From Pseudomonas sp. N3-W (GTDB taxonomy: Bacteria; Pseudomonadota; Gammaproteobacteria; Pseudomonadales; Pseudomonadaceae): a stretch of DNA of 64,000 bases. The notes beneath the pieces were generated by a model. That model was not told the origin of the DNA, searched no databases, and worked only from the letters and a program-made list of their open reading frames with translations. Each line of letters opens with the position of its first letter. The first letter of the stretch is position 1. Both the position numbers and the translations under genes were made by a program. Where the stretch lies: assembly GCF_024970185.1 (NCBI RefSeq), contig NZ_CP103965.1, forward strand, positions 4,793,001 through 4,857,000, given 5' to 3'. Of the stretch, positions 1-9,625 are shown piece after piece.

Positions 1-135
1 GTACCAGGTACCGTCCCGGGCGATGCGCATGTCGATGTCGCCGCAGAAGTCGGGATTCCACAGGTGGACCGGCGGCAAGCCTTTGGTCTTGGGGATTTGC
101 CCCAACAGGTCGTTGGCTTTTTGCGGGCCACTCAT
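1..135 (-). CDS. DUF1285 family protein, N-terminal part only
   Basis: The first 45 codons are present and the gene runs off the window edge. The visible protein begins MSGPQKANDLLGQIPKTKGL and continues with a PPVHLWNPDFCGDIDMRI stretch, which I recognise as the start of the DUF1285 family, small conserved proteobacterial proteins of unknown function. The ATG at 135 is preceded by AAGGAGA at good spacing. It lies just downstream of the DUF4823 lipoprotein gene on the same strand and could share its transcript. The family assignment rests on the N-terminus alone. Confidence 0.8.
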   Translation of the reverse strand, partial: MSGPQKANDLLGQIPKTKGLPPVHLWNPDFCGDIDMRIARDGTWY

Positions 136-151
136 GGCGTTCTCCTTGATA

Positions 152-757
152 TTACTGGTCGCTTATACCGATCAGGCTGCGCGCGTATTCTGCCAACGGC
201 GGCCCAATGAGGTCTTGCGGCTTGTGATCGTGGAACGTCAGTAAACCGCCACGACTCTTGATCCGTGCAGTATCAATCAAATACTGGGTGCTGGTCTCGA
301 TCAACATGATCTGAATCACACCGCTGTCGATGCCCAGGCGATCCACCGACTCCTGATCCAGCCATTCGTCGGAGTTGCCAATACGATCATCTGCCTTGGC
401 GAAACGGGTGTAGAGCAGGTAGTGGGCACCGGCGGCACGGGCTTCGATCATGGCCTCATCAAGGCCTTCCGGGGCGCGGGCGCGACGGACCATCGGGAAA
501 TATTCGACAAAGCCGTTGAAGGCCTCTTCCGCCACCACGTTAGGTCGCGGGTATGAGCTGCCAGGTGGCGCGAAGGCTCCCTGGGCGATGAAAATGAACG
601 AGTCCGGCTGGATACGCAGATTGTTCACGCGACGGCTGTCGCTGTGATCCAGCAGCCCCGAATCGCTCATGTGATAGCGAACACCTTCGCCCATATCGCT
701 GACATTCATGCAGCCACCAAGCGCCAAAACGGCCAGCAGCAAAACCAGGCTACGCAT
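152..757 (-). CDS. DUF4823 family lipoprotein
   Basis: A 201-residue protein with a lipoprotein signal peptide: MRSLVLLLAVLALGGC gives a hydrophobic segment and a lipobox (LGGC) with Cys16 as the lipidated residue. The mature part matches DUF4823, a Pseudomonas family of unknown function; the stretch AGAHYLLYTRFAKADDRIG is typical as I remember it. Asp at +2 is absent (the residue after Cys is Met), so an outer-membrane destination is more likely than inner-membrane retention. It is followed 16 bp later by the DUF1285 gene and preceded by a 171-bp gap holding a REPIN. No catalytic motif was recognised. Confidence 0.8.
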   Translation of the reverse strand: MRSLVLLLAVLALGGCMNVSDMGEGVRYHMSDSGLLDHSDSRRVNNLRIQPDSFIFIAQGAFAPPGSSYPRPNVVAEEAFNGFVEYFPMVRRARAPEGLDEAMIEARAAGAHYLLYTRFAKADDRIGNSDEWLDQESVDRLGIDSGVIQIMLIETSTQYLIDTARIKSRGGLLTFHDHKPQDLIGPPLAEYARSLIGISDQ

Positions 758-856
758 CCTACCCTCCAGAGGCCGGTGACGGAAAACCGGCGAATGGTCG
801 AAGGATGCAGCTTCCGCGCCAGCTCAGGATTATCGTCGCATGATGGAATGCAAGCA

Positions 857-915
857 CGGGCAAGCCAAGCGCCCACAGGTAACTGCACATGACCTGTGGG
901 AGCGTGGCTTGCCCG
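857..915. repeat. REPIN: paired inverted REP sequences
   Basis: Two 24-bp arms (857-880 and 892-915) are inverted with two mismatches and an 11-bp loop. Each carries the Pseudomonas REP core (CCTGTGGGAGCGTGGCTTGC on the right arm). It sits just past the 3' end of moaA and upstream of the lipoprotein gene. The rest of the 758-928 gap shows no gene. REP pairs of this kind are dispersed by RAYT transposases encoded elsewhere; none is in this window. Confidence 0.85.
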
Positions 916-928
916 CGATGAGGCCGGA

Positions 929-1897
929 TCAGCCGCCGATGATCTTCATGATGGTCGCGCCACCGGAGAATGCCACTTCCTGCTTGTCGCCCAAGGCCTT
1001 CACCAGCAGTCGCTGCAACGCCGGCAGAGCCTGATGACGCGGCTTGTCCAGCAAGTCGCCGACATAGTGCCGGTTGCTCGACGACAGGCAGCCATGCAGC
1101 CATCCCGTGGAAGACAGGCGCAACCGCGAGCAGGTCCGGCAGAACGGCACGCTTTCATTGGCGATCACACCGAAGTGCCCCTGCCCGGGAATTTCATAGC
1201 GAACAGCCGTGGCATCCACCGGCGCATTGGCTTGCAGGTATTCATAGCGCTCGCCGATCAGGCTCAGCAACTGCTGGAGGCTGACGAACTGCTGGAGAAA
1301 CGCGTTGTTGTCAGTGGCCAGGTGGCCCATGCGCATCAATTCGATGAACCGCAGCTCGTAGCCACGCTCCAGGCAGTAATCGAGCAACGGCATCACCTGA
1401 TCGAGGTTCTGCCCGCGCAGCGGCACCATGTTGACCTTGATCTTGATGCCGGCCGCAGCGGCCTGATCCATGCCATCGAGCACCGTCGCCAGATCGCCGC
1501 CACGGGCAATGCTGCGGAACGCATTGGCGTCCAGGGTATCGAGGGAAACGTTGATGCGGCGTATGCCGGCATTCACCAGCAGGGGGAGTTTTTTCGCCAG
1601 CAACTGGCCATTGGTGGTCAGGCTGATGTCTTCCAGACCCATTTGCCCGACAGCGGTCATGAAGGCTTCGAGCTTGGGGCTGACCAGCGGCTCGCCACCG
1701 GTGATGCGCAAGCGCTCGATACCCGCCGCTTCGATCAGATAGGCCACGCCGCGCGCCATGGCCTCTGCCGACAATTCATCCTGCGCAGCCACCAGCCGCT
1801 TGCCGTTGGGCACGCAGTAGGTACAGGCGTAGTTGCAGGCTGAAGTCAGGCTGATCCGCAAATTGCGAAAACGCCTGCCTTGACGGTCAACGATCAT
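929..1897 (-). CDS. moaA: GTP 3',8-cyclase MoaA (molybdenum cofactor synthesis)
   Basis: MoaA is a cytosolic radical-SAM enzyme that rearranges GTP to 3',8-cyclo-7,8-dihydro-GTP, the first step of molybdopterin synthesis. The 322-residue protein has the N-terminal SAM-cluster motif C-x3-C-x2-C (SACNYACTYC), the GGEP motif (RITGGEPL), the C-terminal second-cluster motif C-x2-C-x13-C (CRTCSRLRLSSTGWLHGC) and the essential terminal Gly-Gly. I chose the ATG at 1897 because GGAG lies 5 nt upstream; TTG (1918) and GTG (1903) in frame lack a ribosome site. A molybdenum hydroxylase operon that would need this cofactor lies at 20.8-25.1 kb. A 12-bp-arm palindrome lies 30 bp upstream. Confidence 0.95.
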   Translation of the reverse strand: MIVDRQGRRFRNLRISLTSACNYACTYCVPNGKRLVAAQDELSAEAMARGVAYLIEAAGIERLRITGGEPLVSPKLEAFMTAVGQMGLEDISLTTNGQLLAKKLPLLVNAGIRRINVSLDTLDANAFRSIARGGDLATVLDGMDQAAAAGIKIKVNMVPLRGQNLDQVMPLLDYCLERGYELRFIELMRMGHLATDNNAFLQQFVSLQQLLSLIGERYEYLQANAPVDATAVRYEIPGQGHFGVIANESVPFCRTCSRLRLSSTGWLHGCLSSSNRHYVGDLLDKPRHQALPALQRLLVKALGDKQEVAFSGGATIMKIIGG

Positions 1898-1926
1898 GAG
1901 CACTCCGGCAGAAGTCAATGTGAGCC

Positions 1927-1958
1927 GCTAAAACTTGACTCACAAATCAAGTTTTAGC
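1927..1958. promoter_or_regulatory. Perfect palindrome upstream of moaA
   Basis: GCTAAAACTTGA (1927-1938) and its exact complement (1947-1958) flank an 8-bp centre. It lies 30 bp before the moaA ATG and 78 bp after the TetR-regulator stop codon. There is no T-run after it on the minus strand, so it is a poor terminator. It could be a regulator-binding site or a hairpin in the moaA leader. The function is unknown. Confidence 0.5.
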
Positions 1959-2035
1959 AAGCCCCAAGCCTGAGTATATTCCTGTGGTACTGCGCCATGT
2001 AGCGAATTAATGGCGCAATCAGGCAGCTGAATGGA

Positions 2036-2674
2036 TCAACTGCTCGGCGTGTCGGTATCGCGCTTGCGCTTGTTGCCCATGCGTACGCCAATGTCCATCA
2101 GGAACTGGAAGAAGCCTTCCTGATCTTCCAGCACATTGCTCCAGAACGGCGAGTGATACAGGGCTACCGCGCCGTGCACCAGCGCCCAGGACGCGCAGTA
2201 ATGGAAGTACGGTGGCACATCCTCAAGCTTGCCTTCGCTGATCCGGCCCTTGATCAACAGGGTCAGGCGTTCGAAATTCGAGGCACGGATCTTGTGCAGC
2301 TCCTCGACCATCTCCGGCACCTGATTGCCCTTGACCACCTTCTCTTCCAGGCGATCGAACAATCGATAGCGTTGCGGATCGCGCATGCGGAATTCGAAGT
2401 AGGCCCGGGACAGCGCTTCCTTGTCCTTGTCGACATCGGCTGAATGCAGCAACTCGTTCAAATCGCGCTCGTAGTCGAGCATCAGGCGCAGGTAGATCTC
2501 CGCCTTGGATTTGAAGTGCTTGTAGATCGTGCCTTTGCCGATACCGACGGCATCAGCAATCATCTCGACGGTGACACTGTCTTCACCTTGGTCGAGGAAC
2601 AGCTTGAGCGCGGTATCGAGAATTTCTTGCTCGCGGCGACGAAACTCACGGACCTTACGAGGTTCTTTATGCAT
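2036..2674 (-). CDS. TetR family transcriptional regulator
   Basis: A 212-residue regulator. Residues 12-60 form the TetR helix-turn-helix (REQEILDTALKLFLDQG, then TVEMIADAVGIGKGTIYKHF); the remainder is an all-helical ligand-binding domain without a motif that identifies the ligand. It corresponds in position and sequence to PA2957 of P. aeruginosa as I remember it. The ATG at 2674 has no strong Shine-Dalgarno sequence, but the family N-terminus MHKEPRKVREFRRRE fits this start. The 200-bp upstream region is shared with the divergent sRNA rgsA. A role in regulating its neighbours cannot be read from sequence. Confidence 0.88.
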   Translation of the reverse strand: MHKEPRKVREFRRREQEILDTALKLFLDQGEDSVTVEMIADAVGIGKGTIYKHFKSKAEIYLRLMLDYERDLNELLHSADVDKDKEALSRAYFEFRMRDPQRYRLFDRLEEKVVKGNQVPEMVEELHKIRASNFERLTLLIKGRISEGKLEDVPPYFHYCASWALVHGAVALYHSPFWSNVLEDQEGFFQFLMDIGVRMGNKRKRDTDTPSS

Positions 2675-2876
2675 AAGAAAAGGTCTGTTGGGGTCAAAAT
2701 TCGAAGCCGCGTATTATGCCTAACTTGCGCAAAAATGCACGGATCATCCGAGCTTATCTGTGTTTCTTGTTCAATTCAGGCAAACCCACCGCTTGATGAG
2801 AACTCAACCGAAGCGCCCGTATTCCAAATTTGTTTAAAAACCGGGGCAGGTAAACTGGACTCGTCGAGATACTGAT

Positions 2877-2884
2877 CAATACTT
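2877..2884 (+). promoter_or_regulatory. Putative sigma-S type -10 element of rgsA
   Basis: CAATACTT matches the sigma-S -10 consensus CTATACTT at 7 of 8 positions. A start about 6 nt downstream (near 2890) with the terminator end at 3008 gives an RNA of about 119 nt, the reported size class of RgsA. In P. aeruginosa and P. fluorescens rgsA is known to depend on RpoS. The exact start is inferred. Confidence 0.5.
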
Positions 2885-2889
2885 GAACT

Positions 2890-3008
2890 GTCGGCGGGGC
2901 ATCTCCCCCAAGTGCCGCGCTGATAAAGGTACCAAAGGACCGCGTGCCTTTTGTTTTACTCCTAATGGTCTTAACCCGGATTCACCCCCCAGAACCCGGG
3001 TTTTTTTT
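2890..3008 (+). ncRNA. rgsA: RgsA (P16) small regulatory RNA
   Basis: An orphan intrinsic terminator with no ORF in front of it, between the TetR gene and tatD, marks a small RNA gene. The location next to tatD and the size of about 120 nt match RgsA, the RpoS-dependent, Hfq-binding sRNA linked to oxidative-stress resistance (known family). In P. aeruginosa RgsA has been reported to repress acpP and fis. The sequence supports this here: nt 2951-2968 are identical, apart from one missing base, to the strand complementary to the acpP leader (9432-9450), so RgsA could cover the acpP ribosome site. The 5' end is estimated from the -10 element. Confidence 0.8.
2973..3008 (+). terminator. Intrinsic terminator of rgsA
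   Basis: AACCCGG (2973-2979) pairs with CCGGGTT (2996-3002) around a C-rich 16-nt loop, followed directly by eight T (3001-3008). It ends 10 bp before the convergent tatD stop codon. Confidence 0.85.
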
Positions 3009-3017
3009 GCCTGCGAT

Positions 3018-3803
3018 TCACCCTTTCACATGCGCCAGCGGAAACAATCGCTTGAAGTTCTGCGTCGTCTGCTCGGCAAATCGCTCATAGGATTCGCCGC
3101 GCAGCATTGCCAGAAACTCCGCCACCTCACGTACATACTGCGGCAAATTCGGTTTGCCGCGATACGGGATCGGGGCCAGGTACGGCGAGTCGGTCTCTAC
3201 CAGTAGACGGTCAGCCGGGACTTTACTGGCCACATCGCGCAAGGCGTCGGCATTGCGGAACGTGACAATCCCGGACAGGGAAATGTAATAACCCATGTCC
3301 AGCGCCGCCTTGGCCATGTCCCAGTCTTCGGTAAAGCAATGCAGCACACCGGCCTGGGGAAGCGCTGCGTCACGCAGCAAGGTCAGGGTATCGGCGCGAG
3401 CGCCACGGGTGTGGATGATCACCGGTTTGCCGGTTTGCCGAGCGGCTTGCAGGTGCAGCCGAAACGATTCCTGCTGCAACTCGGCAGCTTCCGGCTCGTA
3501 GTGATAATCCAGGCCGGTTTCACCGATGGCCACGACACGCGGATGATTGAGTTCGCGCAGCAACCAGTCCAGCGCCGGAGCAGCACCCGGCTGCACGTCC
3601 AGCGGATGGACGCCCACCGAACAATCGACGTCGTCGTACCGCTCGGCCAGGGCCTTGACGTCGGCGGCGTTGTCGACACTGACGCCGATACACAGAAAGT
3701 GCCCCACCCCGCGCTGCCGGGCCGCTTCAAGGGCGGCATCCAGAGAGCCATCGTGGGCGGCGAGGTCGAGACGATCAAGGTGACAATGGGAATCTACAAG
3801 CAT
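3018..3803 (-). CDS. tatD: TatD family metal-dependent hydrolase (DNase)
   Basis: A 261-residue TIM-barrel protein of the TatD family, 3'-5' exonucleases/deoxyribonucleases with a two-metal site. Visible metal ligands: HCH in VDSHCHLD (residues 6-8), the Glu of IGETGLDYHY, His in VIIHTRGA, His in GVLHCFTE and Asp in LLVETDSPYLAP. Length is typical (about 260). It resembles the YcfH branch, found beside holB-pilZ in many gamma-proteobacteria. It lies 15 bp after pilZ on the same strand, so it is probably the last gene of the tmk-holB-pilZ-tatD transcription unit. The biological substrate is uncertain. Confidence 0.92.
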   Translation of the reverse strand: MLVDSHCHLDRLDLAAHDGSLDAALEAARQRGVGHFLCIGVSVDNAADVKALAERYDDVDCSVGVHPLDVQPGAAPALDWLLRELNHPRVVAIGETGLDYHYEPEAAELQQESFRLHLQAARQTGKPVIIHTRGARADTLTLLRDAALPQAGVLHCFTEDWDMAKAALDMGYYISLSGIVTFRNADALRDVASKVPADRLLVETDSPYLAPIPYRGKPNLPQYVREVAEFLAMLRGESYERFAEQTTQNFKRLFPLAHVKG

Positions 3804-3818
3804 AGAAAAGGCGGCTAC

Positions 3819-4175
3819 TTACATCGTATGAGTGGGACGGTCGGACTTGAGGGCTCCGGCCAGATGGGTTTCGATTCGACTGCGAGCGGTGTTGTCGCCA
3901 TCATTGAACTGCACGCCAACGCCGGCCGCACGATTGCCCTGGGCGCCTTTGGGGGTGATCCAGGCGACCTTGCCGGCGACCGGGATTTTCTCGGCCTCAT
4001 CCATCAGGTTCAGCAGCATGAAGACCTCGTCGCCCAACTTGTAGCTTTTGTTGGTCGGGATAAACAGGCCACCGTTCCTGATGAAGGGCATGTACGCCGC
4101 GTACAGCACGGACTTGTCCTTGATGGTCAGGGACAAGATGCCGTTACGCGGTCCCTGGCTGACGGGTTCATTCAT
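3819..4175 (-). CDS. pilZ: Type IV pilus biogenesis protein PilZ
   Basis: A 118-residue protein nearly identical in layout to P. aeruginosa PilZ (PA2960), which is required for type IV pilus assembly and acts with PilB and FimX. It begins near GPRNGILSLTIKDKSVLYAA and ends KSDRPTHTM. It is the founding PilZ-domain protein but lacks the RxxxR motif needed to bind c-di-GMP, as does the P. aeruginosa protein. I chose ATG 4175 (MNEPVSQ) because GGAGG lies 7 nt upstream; the in-frame ATG at 4190 overlaps that ribosome site. It lies between holB (32 bp) and tatD. Confidence 0.95.
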   Translation of the reverse strand: MNEPVSQGPRNGILSLTIKDKSVLYAAYMPFIRNGGLFIPTNKSYKLGDEVFMLLNLMDEAEKIPVAGKVAWITPKGAQGNRAAGVGVQFNDGDNTARSRIETHLAGALKSDRPTHTM

Positions 4176-4207
4176 GCAGACCTCCACCATTGATGCTCAG
4201 AGTCTAG

Positions 4208-5831
<1,624 letters not shown>

Positions 5832-5841
5832 TTAGTCAAAG

Positions 5842-7020
5842 TCATTGCGCGTTTTGCGGCGTGGCGGCGTCAGGCGCAGGGGCCGGCGCAGGCGTTTGCG
5901 GCGGCACCTGTGGCACGGCCTCCGGCGCGGTGTCGGGCGAAGCTGCCGGGATCGGAGCTTCGGCCTCCGGCGTTACCGGCGCGGTGGTCGGCGCCGGACT
6001 GGAACGGTAATCGGCGCGGCGCTTGAGCTGAAACTCACGCACGGCGGTGTTATGAGCGTCGAGATCATCGGAAAACACATGGCTGCCATCACCACGCGCA
6101 ACAAAATACAGACTGTTGCCCGCCACCGGGTTGAGCGCCGCATGAATCGCTTCGCGCCCGACCATGGCAATGGGCGTCGGCGGCAAACCGCTGATCATAT
6201 AGGTGTTGTACGGGGTCGCCTCTTTGAGATGGGCGCGGGTCAATTTGCCGGTGTAGCGGTCACCAAGGCCGTAGATCACGGTCGGATCGGTCTGCAGCAG
6301 CATGCCAATGGCCATCCGCCGCACAAATACCCCGGCGATCTGCCCGCGTTCTTGCGGTACGCCTGTTTCCTTTTCCACCAGCGAGGCCATGATCAGTGCC
6401 TGATAGGGTTCGGTATAGGGCGCATCGACAGAACGCTTGTCCCACTCTTTGGCGAGAACTTCGTCGAGACGCTCATAGGCCTTCTTCAGCAACTCGGCGT
6501 CGGTCATGCCGCGTACAAAGCTATAGGTGTCCGGAAAGAAGCGGCCTTCTGGGAACACGCCGCTGTGGCCAAGCTTGTCCATCACCTGGCTGTCGCTCAG
6601 ACCGGTCAGGGTTTGCTTGAGTTTGTCGTCCTTGGCCAGCGCGGCGCGTACCTGGCGGAAGTTCCAGCCTTCGACCAGCGTCACGTTGTATTGCACCACT
6701 TCACCGCGCTTCCACAGATCAATCAGACCGTCGACGGTCATGCCGGGCAACATGCGGTATTCGCCGCTGTGGATCGGGGTGCCGGCGAGATTGAAACGCC
6801 AGTAGATACGCAGCCAGAAGGCGTCCTTGATCACGCCGTCGGTTTCCATCCGGATGAACGTACCGGTCGGCGTGGCGCCTTTGGGCACGTCCAGCAGCTC
6901 TTCCTGAGTGATGTTCAGCGGCTGTTCCAGCGCCGAATGGATTTTCCAGGCAGAAGCGCCCAACAGCAGGCCTGCCAGAACAAGTCCGGTTTCCAGCAGC
7001 AGCAAGAGTTTACGTCTCAC
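5842..7020 (-). CDS. mltG: Endolytic murein transglycosylase MltG
   Basis: An inner-membrane lytic transglycosylase thought to terminate nascent glycan strands. The 392-residue protein has one N-terminal membrane helix (about residues 4-22), then the YceG domain with the catalytic glutamate in ASLVEKETGVPQER and the conserved PTVIYGLGD and PTPIAMVG motifs. The last 50 or so residues form a Pro/Ala/Thr-rich tail not part of the fold. The start is GTG at 7020, immediately after the pabC stop. The pabC-mltG-tmk-holB order is conserved. Confidence 0.94.
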   Translation of the reverse strand: MRRKLLLLLETGLVLAGLLLGASAWKIHSALEQPLNITQEELLDVPKGATPTGTFIRMETDGVIKDAFWLRIYWRFNLAGTPIHSGEYRMLPGMTVDGLIDLWKRGEVVQYNVTLVEGWNFRQVRAALAKDDKLKQTLTGLSDSQVMDKLGHSGVFPEGRFFPDTYSFVRGMTDAELLKKAYERLDEVLAKEWDKRSVDAPYTEPYQALIMASLVEKETGVPQERGQIAGVFVRRMAIGMLLQTDPTVIYGLGDRYTGKLTRAHLKEATPYNTYMISGLPPTPIAMVGREAIHAALNPVAGNSLYFVARGDGSHVFSDDLDAHNTAVREFQLKRRADYRSSPAPTTAPVTPEAEAPIPAASPDTAPEAVPQVPPQTPAPAPAPDAATPQNAQ

Positions 7021-7023
7021 GTA

Positions 7024-7839
7024 TCAGGCATCCAGTAGTGCGCGGGCAAGGGTTTGGAGTTTACGGGTGAGCGGCCCAACCGGCCAGCTCAGCGCTGCAT
7101 AGGCGCGTACCGGCCAGACACCGTACACGCTGTTGCAGACAAAGACTTCATCGGCCCATTGCAGCTGATCGAGGGTGATGTCGGTGATTTGCGTCGGGAT
7201 TGCCGCCGACTCGGCTTGAAACAATAATTCAGCGCGCATCACGCCGGCAACGCCGCAACGTTTCAGATCGGCGGTCATCAACACACCGTCGCGCACCAGA
7301 AACAAATTGCTGAACACGCCCTCGATTACCCGACCAGCGTGATCGAGCATCAAGCCTTCGGCGTGTTCGGTGTCTTGCCATTCGGAACGGGCGATCACCT
7401 GCTCCAGGCGATTGAGGTGCTTGAGGCCGGCCAGCAGCGGCTGCGTGGAAAGCCGTGTCGCGCAGGGGAACAGGCGGATGCCCTCCTCGCCAAGTGCGGC
7501 AGGATAAACAGACGGAGGATTGCCTTGCAGAATGCGTCGGGCGCAAGCCGACGGATCAGGTGCGTAGCCGCGCAAGCTGTCGCCGCGCGTGAGGATCAGC
7601 TTGAGAACGCCCTCACCCAATGCACCGGCATAGGCCAGCAGCTCGCTGCGAATCAGCGAGTGATCGGCAGCGATTGCCAGACGCGAACAACCCTCGGCCA
7701 GTCGCGCCAGGTGCCGGTCCAGCAACATTGGCTGCCCGCCACGCACCGCGATGGTCTCGAACAGACCATCACCGTAAGCCAGGCCGCGATCTTTCAGCGA
7801 CAGAGCGTCAGCCGGCTGACCGTCGACCCAGCTGTCCAT
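7024..7839 (-). CDS. pabC: Aminodeoxychorismate lyase
   Basis: A PLP enzyme of the fold-type IV (branched-chain aminotransferase-like) class that releases pyruvate from 4-amino-4-deoxychorismate to give p-aminobenzoate for folate. 271 residues; the PLP lysine is in the GLKHLNRLEQ segment and the HAGRVIEGVFSNLFLVRDG motif is typical. Its ATG overlaps the fabF stop (TGATG), so translation is likely coupled. Location between fabF and mltG is the standard one for pabC. Confidence 0.94.
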   Translation of the reverse strand: MDSWVDGQPADALSLKDRGLAYGDGLFETIAVRGGQPMLLDRHLARLAEGCSRLAIAADHSLIRSELLAYAGALGEGVLKLILTRGDSLRGYAPDPSACARRILQGNPPSVYPAALGEEGIRLFPCATRLSTQPLLAGLKHLNRLEQVIARSEWQDTEHAEGLMLDHAGRVIEGVFSNLFLVRDGVLMTADLKRCGVAGVMRAELLFQAESAAIPTQITDITLDQLQWADEVFVCNSVYGVWPVRAYAALSWPVGPLTRKLQTLARALLDA

Positions 7840-9083
7840 CAGCCGGCGAACCGGCGGAACACCAGCGAGCCGTTGGTACCGCCAAAACCGAAGGAGTTGG
7901 ACAACACCACGTCGATGTCCATGTTGCGCGCCGTGTGTGGCACAAAATCAAGGTCACAGCCTTCATCCGGCTCATCGAGGTTGATGGTCGGCGGGGCTAC
8001 CTGGCTGTTGATGGCCAGCACGCTGAAGATCGCCTCGACCGCGCCAGCAGCACCCAACAGGTGACCGGTCATCGACTTGGTCGAACTGACTGCCAGCTTG
8101 TAGGCGTGATCGCCGAATACCGACTTGATCGCGCAGGCTTCCGCCAGGTCGCCGGCCGACGTCGAGGTGCCGTGGGCGTTGATGTACTGGACTTGATCGC
8201 CATTGACCTTCGCATCGCGCAGGGCATTGGTGATGCAACGTGCAGCACCGGCGCCGTCGGCGGGAGGCGAAGTCATGTGGTAGGCGTCGCCACTGGTGCC
8301 AAAGCCGATCAGCTCGGCGTAGATGGTCGCGCCACGGGCCTTGGCGTGCTCCAGCTCTTCGAGCACCAGCGCACCGGCGCCATCGGACAACACGAAGCCA
8401 TCACGGCCCTTGTCCCATGGACGGCTGGCGCGGGTCGGCTCGTCGTTGCGGGTCGACAGTGCACGGGAGGCACCAAAGCCGCCCATGCCCAGACCGCAGG
8501 CGGCCATCTCGGCGCCACCGGCAATCATCACGTCGGCTTCGTCGTACATGATGTTGCGGGCCGCCATGCCGATGCAGTGCGTACCAGTGGTACACGCGGT
8601 GGCGATGGCGTAGTTAGGCCCCTGTGCACCCAGATGGATGGACAGGAAACCGGAAATCATATTGATGATCGAGCCAGGCACGAAGAACGGTGAAATTCGA
8701 CGGGGGCCGGAATCATGCAGGGTGCGGCTGGTTTCTTCGATATTGGTCAGGCCGCCGATACCCGAACCCATGGCCACGCCGATGCGTTCACGGTTGGCGT
8801 CAGTGACTTCCAGACCACTATTGCGTATTGCCTGAAACCCTGCGGCCAGACCGTACTGAATGAACAGGTCGAGCTTGCGCGCTTCCTTGACCGACAGGTA
8901 TTCCTCGACATTGAAGCCCTTTACCGAGCCGCCAAAGCGGGTGGAATAGGCAGAAAGGTCGGTGTGATCGATCAGACCAATGCCACTGCGGCCAGCCAGA
9001 ATGCCCTGCCAACTGCTCGGCACATCCGTGCCCAGTGGCGACAACATACCCATACCGGTGACTACGACGCGTCTACGCGACAC
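7839..9083 (-). CDS. fabF: 3-oxoacyl-ACP synthase II (FabF)
   Basis: Condenses malonyl-ACP with acyl-ACP in fatty-acid elongation. The 414-residue protein shows the Cys-His-His triad: Cys in [12 protein letters not shown], His in [11 protein letters not shown] and His in [11 protein letters not shown], plus the C-terminal [13 protein letters not shown]. The start is GTG at 9083 ([12 protein letters not shown]), with AAAGGAGAG 7 nt upstream; the ATG at 9116 adds residues foreign to the family. It is separated from acpP by a hairpin terminator (9128-9162), so read-through or a local promoter must supply it. Confidence 0.96.
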   Translation of the reverse strand: MSRRRVVVTGMGMLSPLGTDVPSSWQGILAGRSGIGLIDHTDLSAYSTRFGGSVKGFNVEEYLSVKEARKLDLFIQYGLAAGFQAIRNSGLEVTDANRERIGVAMGSGIGGLTNIEETSRTLHDSGPRRISPFFVPGSIINMISGFLSIHLGAQGPNYAIATACTTGTHCIGMAARNIMYDEADVMIAGGAEMAACGLGMGGFGASRALSTRNDEPTRASRPWDKGRDGFVLSDGAGALVLEELEHAKARGATIYAELIGFGTSGDAYHMTSPPADGAGAARCITNALRDAKVNGDQVQYINAHGTSTSAGDLAEACAIKSVFGDHAYKLAVSSTKSMTGHLLGAAGAVEAIFSVLAINSQVAPPTINLDEPDEGCDLDFVPHTARNMDIDVVLSNSFGFGGTNGSLVFRRFAG

Positions 9084-9127
9084 AGCACTCTCCTTTTTCA
9101 AATGACGACTTTGCATCAGGCCTAAAG

Positions 9128-9162
9128 AAAAAACCGCACGCCGTGATGGCAGTGCGGTTTTT
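9128..9162 (-). terminator. Hairpin terminator between acpP and fabF
   Basis: AAAAACCGCAC and GTGCGGTTTTT form an 11-bp stem around a 12-nt loop, with A/T runs on both sides so it can act in either direction. Placed 30 bp after acpP, it probably makes the very abundant short acpP mRNA while letting some transcripts reach fabF. Confidence 0.75.
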
Positions 9163-9191
9163 CCATGACAGCAAACAACGATTACAAGCTA

Positions 9192-9428
9192 TTAAGCCTG
9201 GTGGTTAGTAACGTAATCGATTGCAGCTTGTACAGTAGTGATCTTCTCAGCTTCTTCGTCAGGGATTTCGGTCTCGAATTCCTCTTCCAGAGCCATCACC
9301 AGCTCAACGGTGTCAAGGGAGTCGGCACCCAGGTCTTCAACGAAGGAAGCAGAGTTAACCACTTCTTCTTCTTTAACGCCCAGTTGCTCGGCAACGATTT
9401 TCTTGACGCGCTCTTCGATGGTGCTCAT
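9192..9428 (-). CDS. acpP: Acyl carrier protein
   Basis: The 78-residue, highly acidic carrier of growing acyl chains. The 4'-phosphopantetheine site is Ser37 in [11 protein letters not shown]. Its leader (9429 to about 9474) contains the ribosome-binding region complementary to RgsA. A promoter is visible upstream, so acpP can be transcribed apart from fabG. Codon use is that of a highly expressed gene. Confidence 0.98.
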   Translation of the reverse strand: MSTIEERVKKIVAEQLGVKEEEVVNSASFVEDLGADSLDTVELVMALEEEFETEIPDEEAEKITTVQAAIDYVTNHQA

Positions 9429-9431
9429 ACC

Positions 9432-9450
9432 TTGTTTTCACTCCTAATGG
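9432..9450 (-). promoter_or_regulatory. Predicted RgsA binding site on the acpP leader
   Basis: In the acpP mRNA this stretch includes an AGGAG. Its complement on the plus strand is ACTCCTAATGG (9440-9450) and TTGTTTT (9432-9438). Both blocks recur contiguously in rgsA at 2951-2968, with C9439 the only extra base. Pairing would therefore be 11 bp plus 7 bp with a single bulge, covering the ribosome site. Repression of acpP by RgsA is reported in P. aeruginosa; the duplex here is read from sequence. Confidence 0.75.
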
Positions 9451-9480
9451 ACAAATTCAGGCAGCTGGCCAGTGGGTAAG

Positions 9481-9508
9481 TGTATAGAAAGACTTTTCAG
9501 CTTTTCAA
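9481..9508 (-). promoter_or_regulatory. Putative sigma-70 promoter of acpP
   Basis: On the minus strand TTGAAA (9503-9508), a 16-bp spacer and TATACA (9481-9486) give a plausible promoter, with a start near 9474 and a leader of about 45 nt. The rest of the 9429-9625 gap is A/T-rich and shows no gene. Confidence 0.5.
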
Positions 9509-9625
9509 CTGAAAGCTTCACTCCTCAAACCCTGCGACCCGCTGCCTATAAATAGATTGCAGCTTTATAACGGATTTTAGACAGCTCGTATGACATTTTT
9601 TTGAAGCAATCCGTCACATTTTAAC

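Noticed and set aside
896..1843. 315-codon plus-strand frame over moaA
   Set aside because: It is antisense to a complete MoaA with all radical-SAM and C-terminal cluster motifs; the plus frame has no recognisable domain.
1927..1958. Molybdenum cofactor riboswitch before moaA
   Set aside because: The region between the TetR gene and moaA is only about 140 bp and shows one simple hairpin, not the multi-stem Moco RNA architecture.
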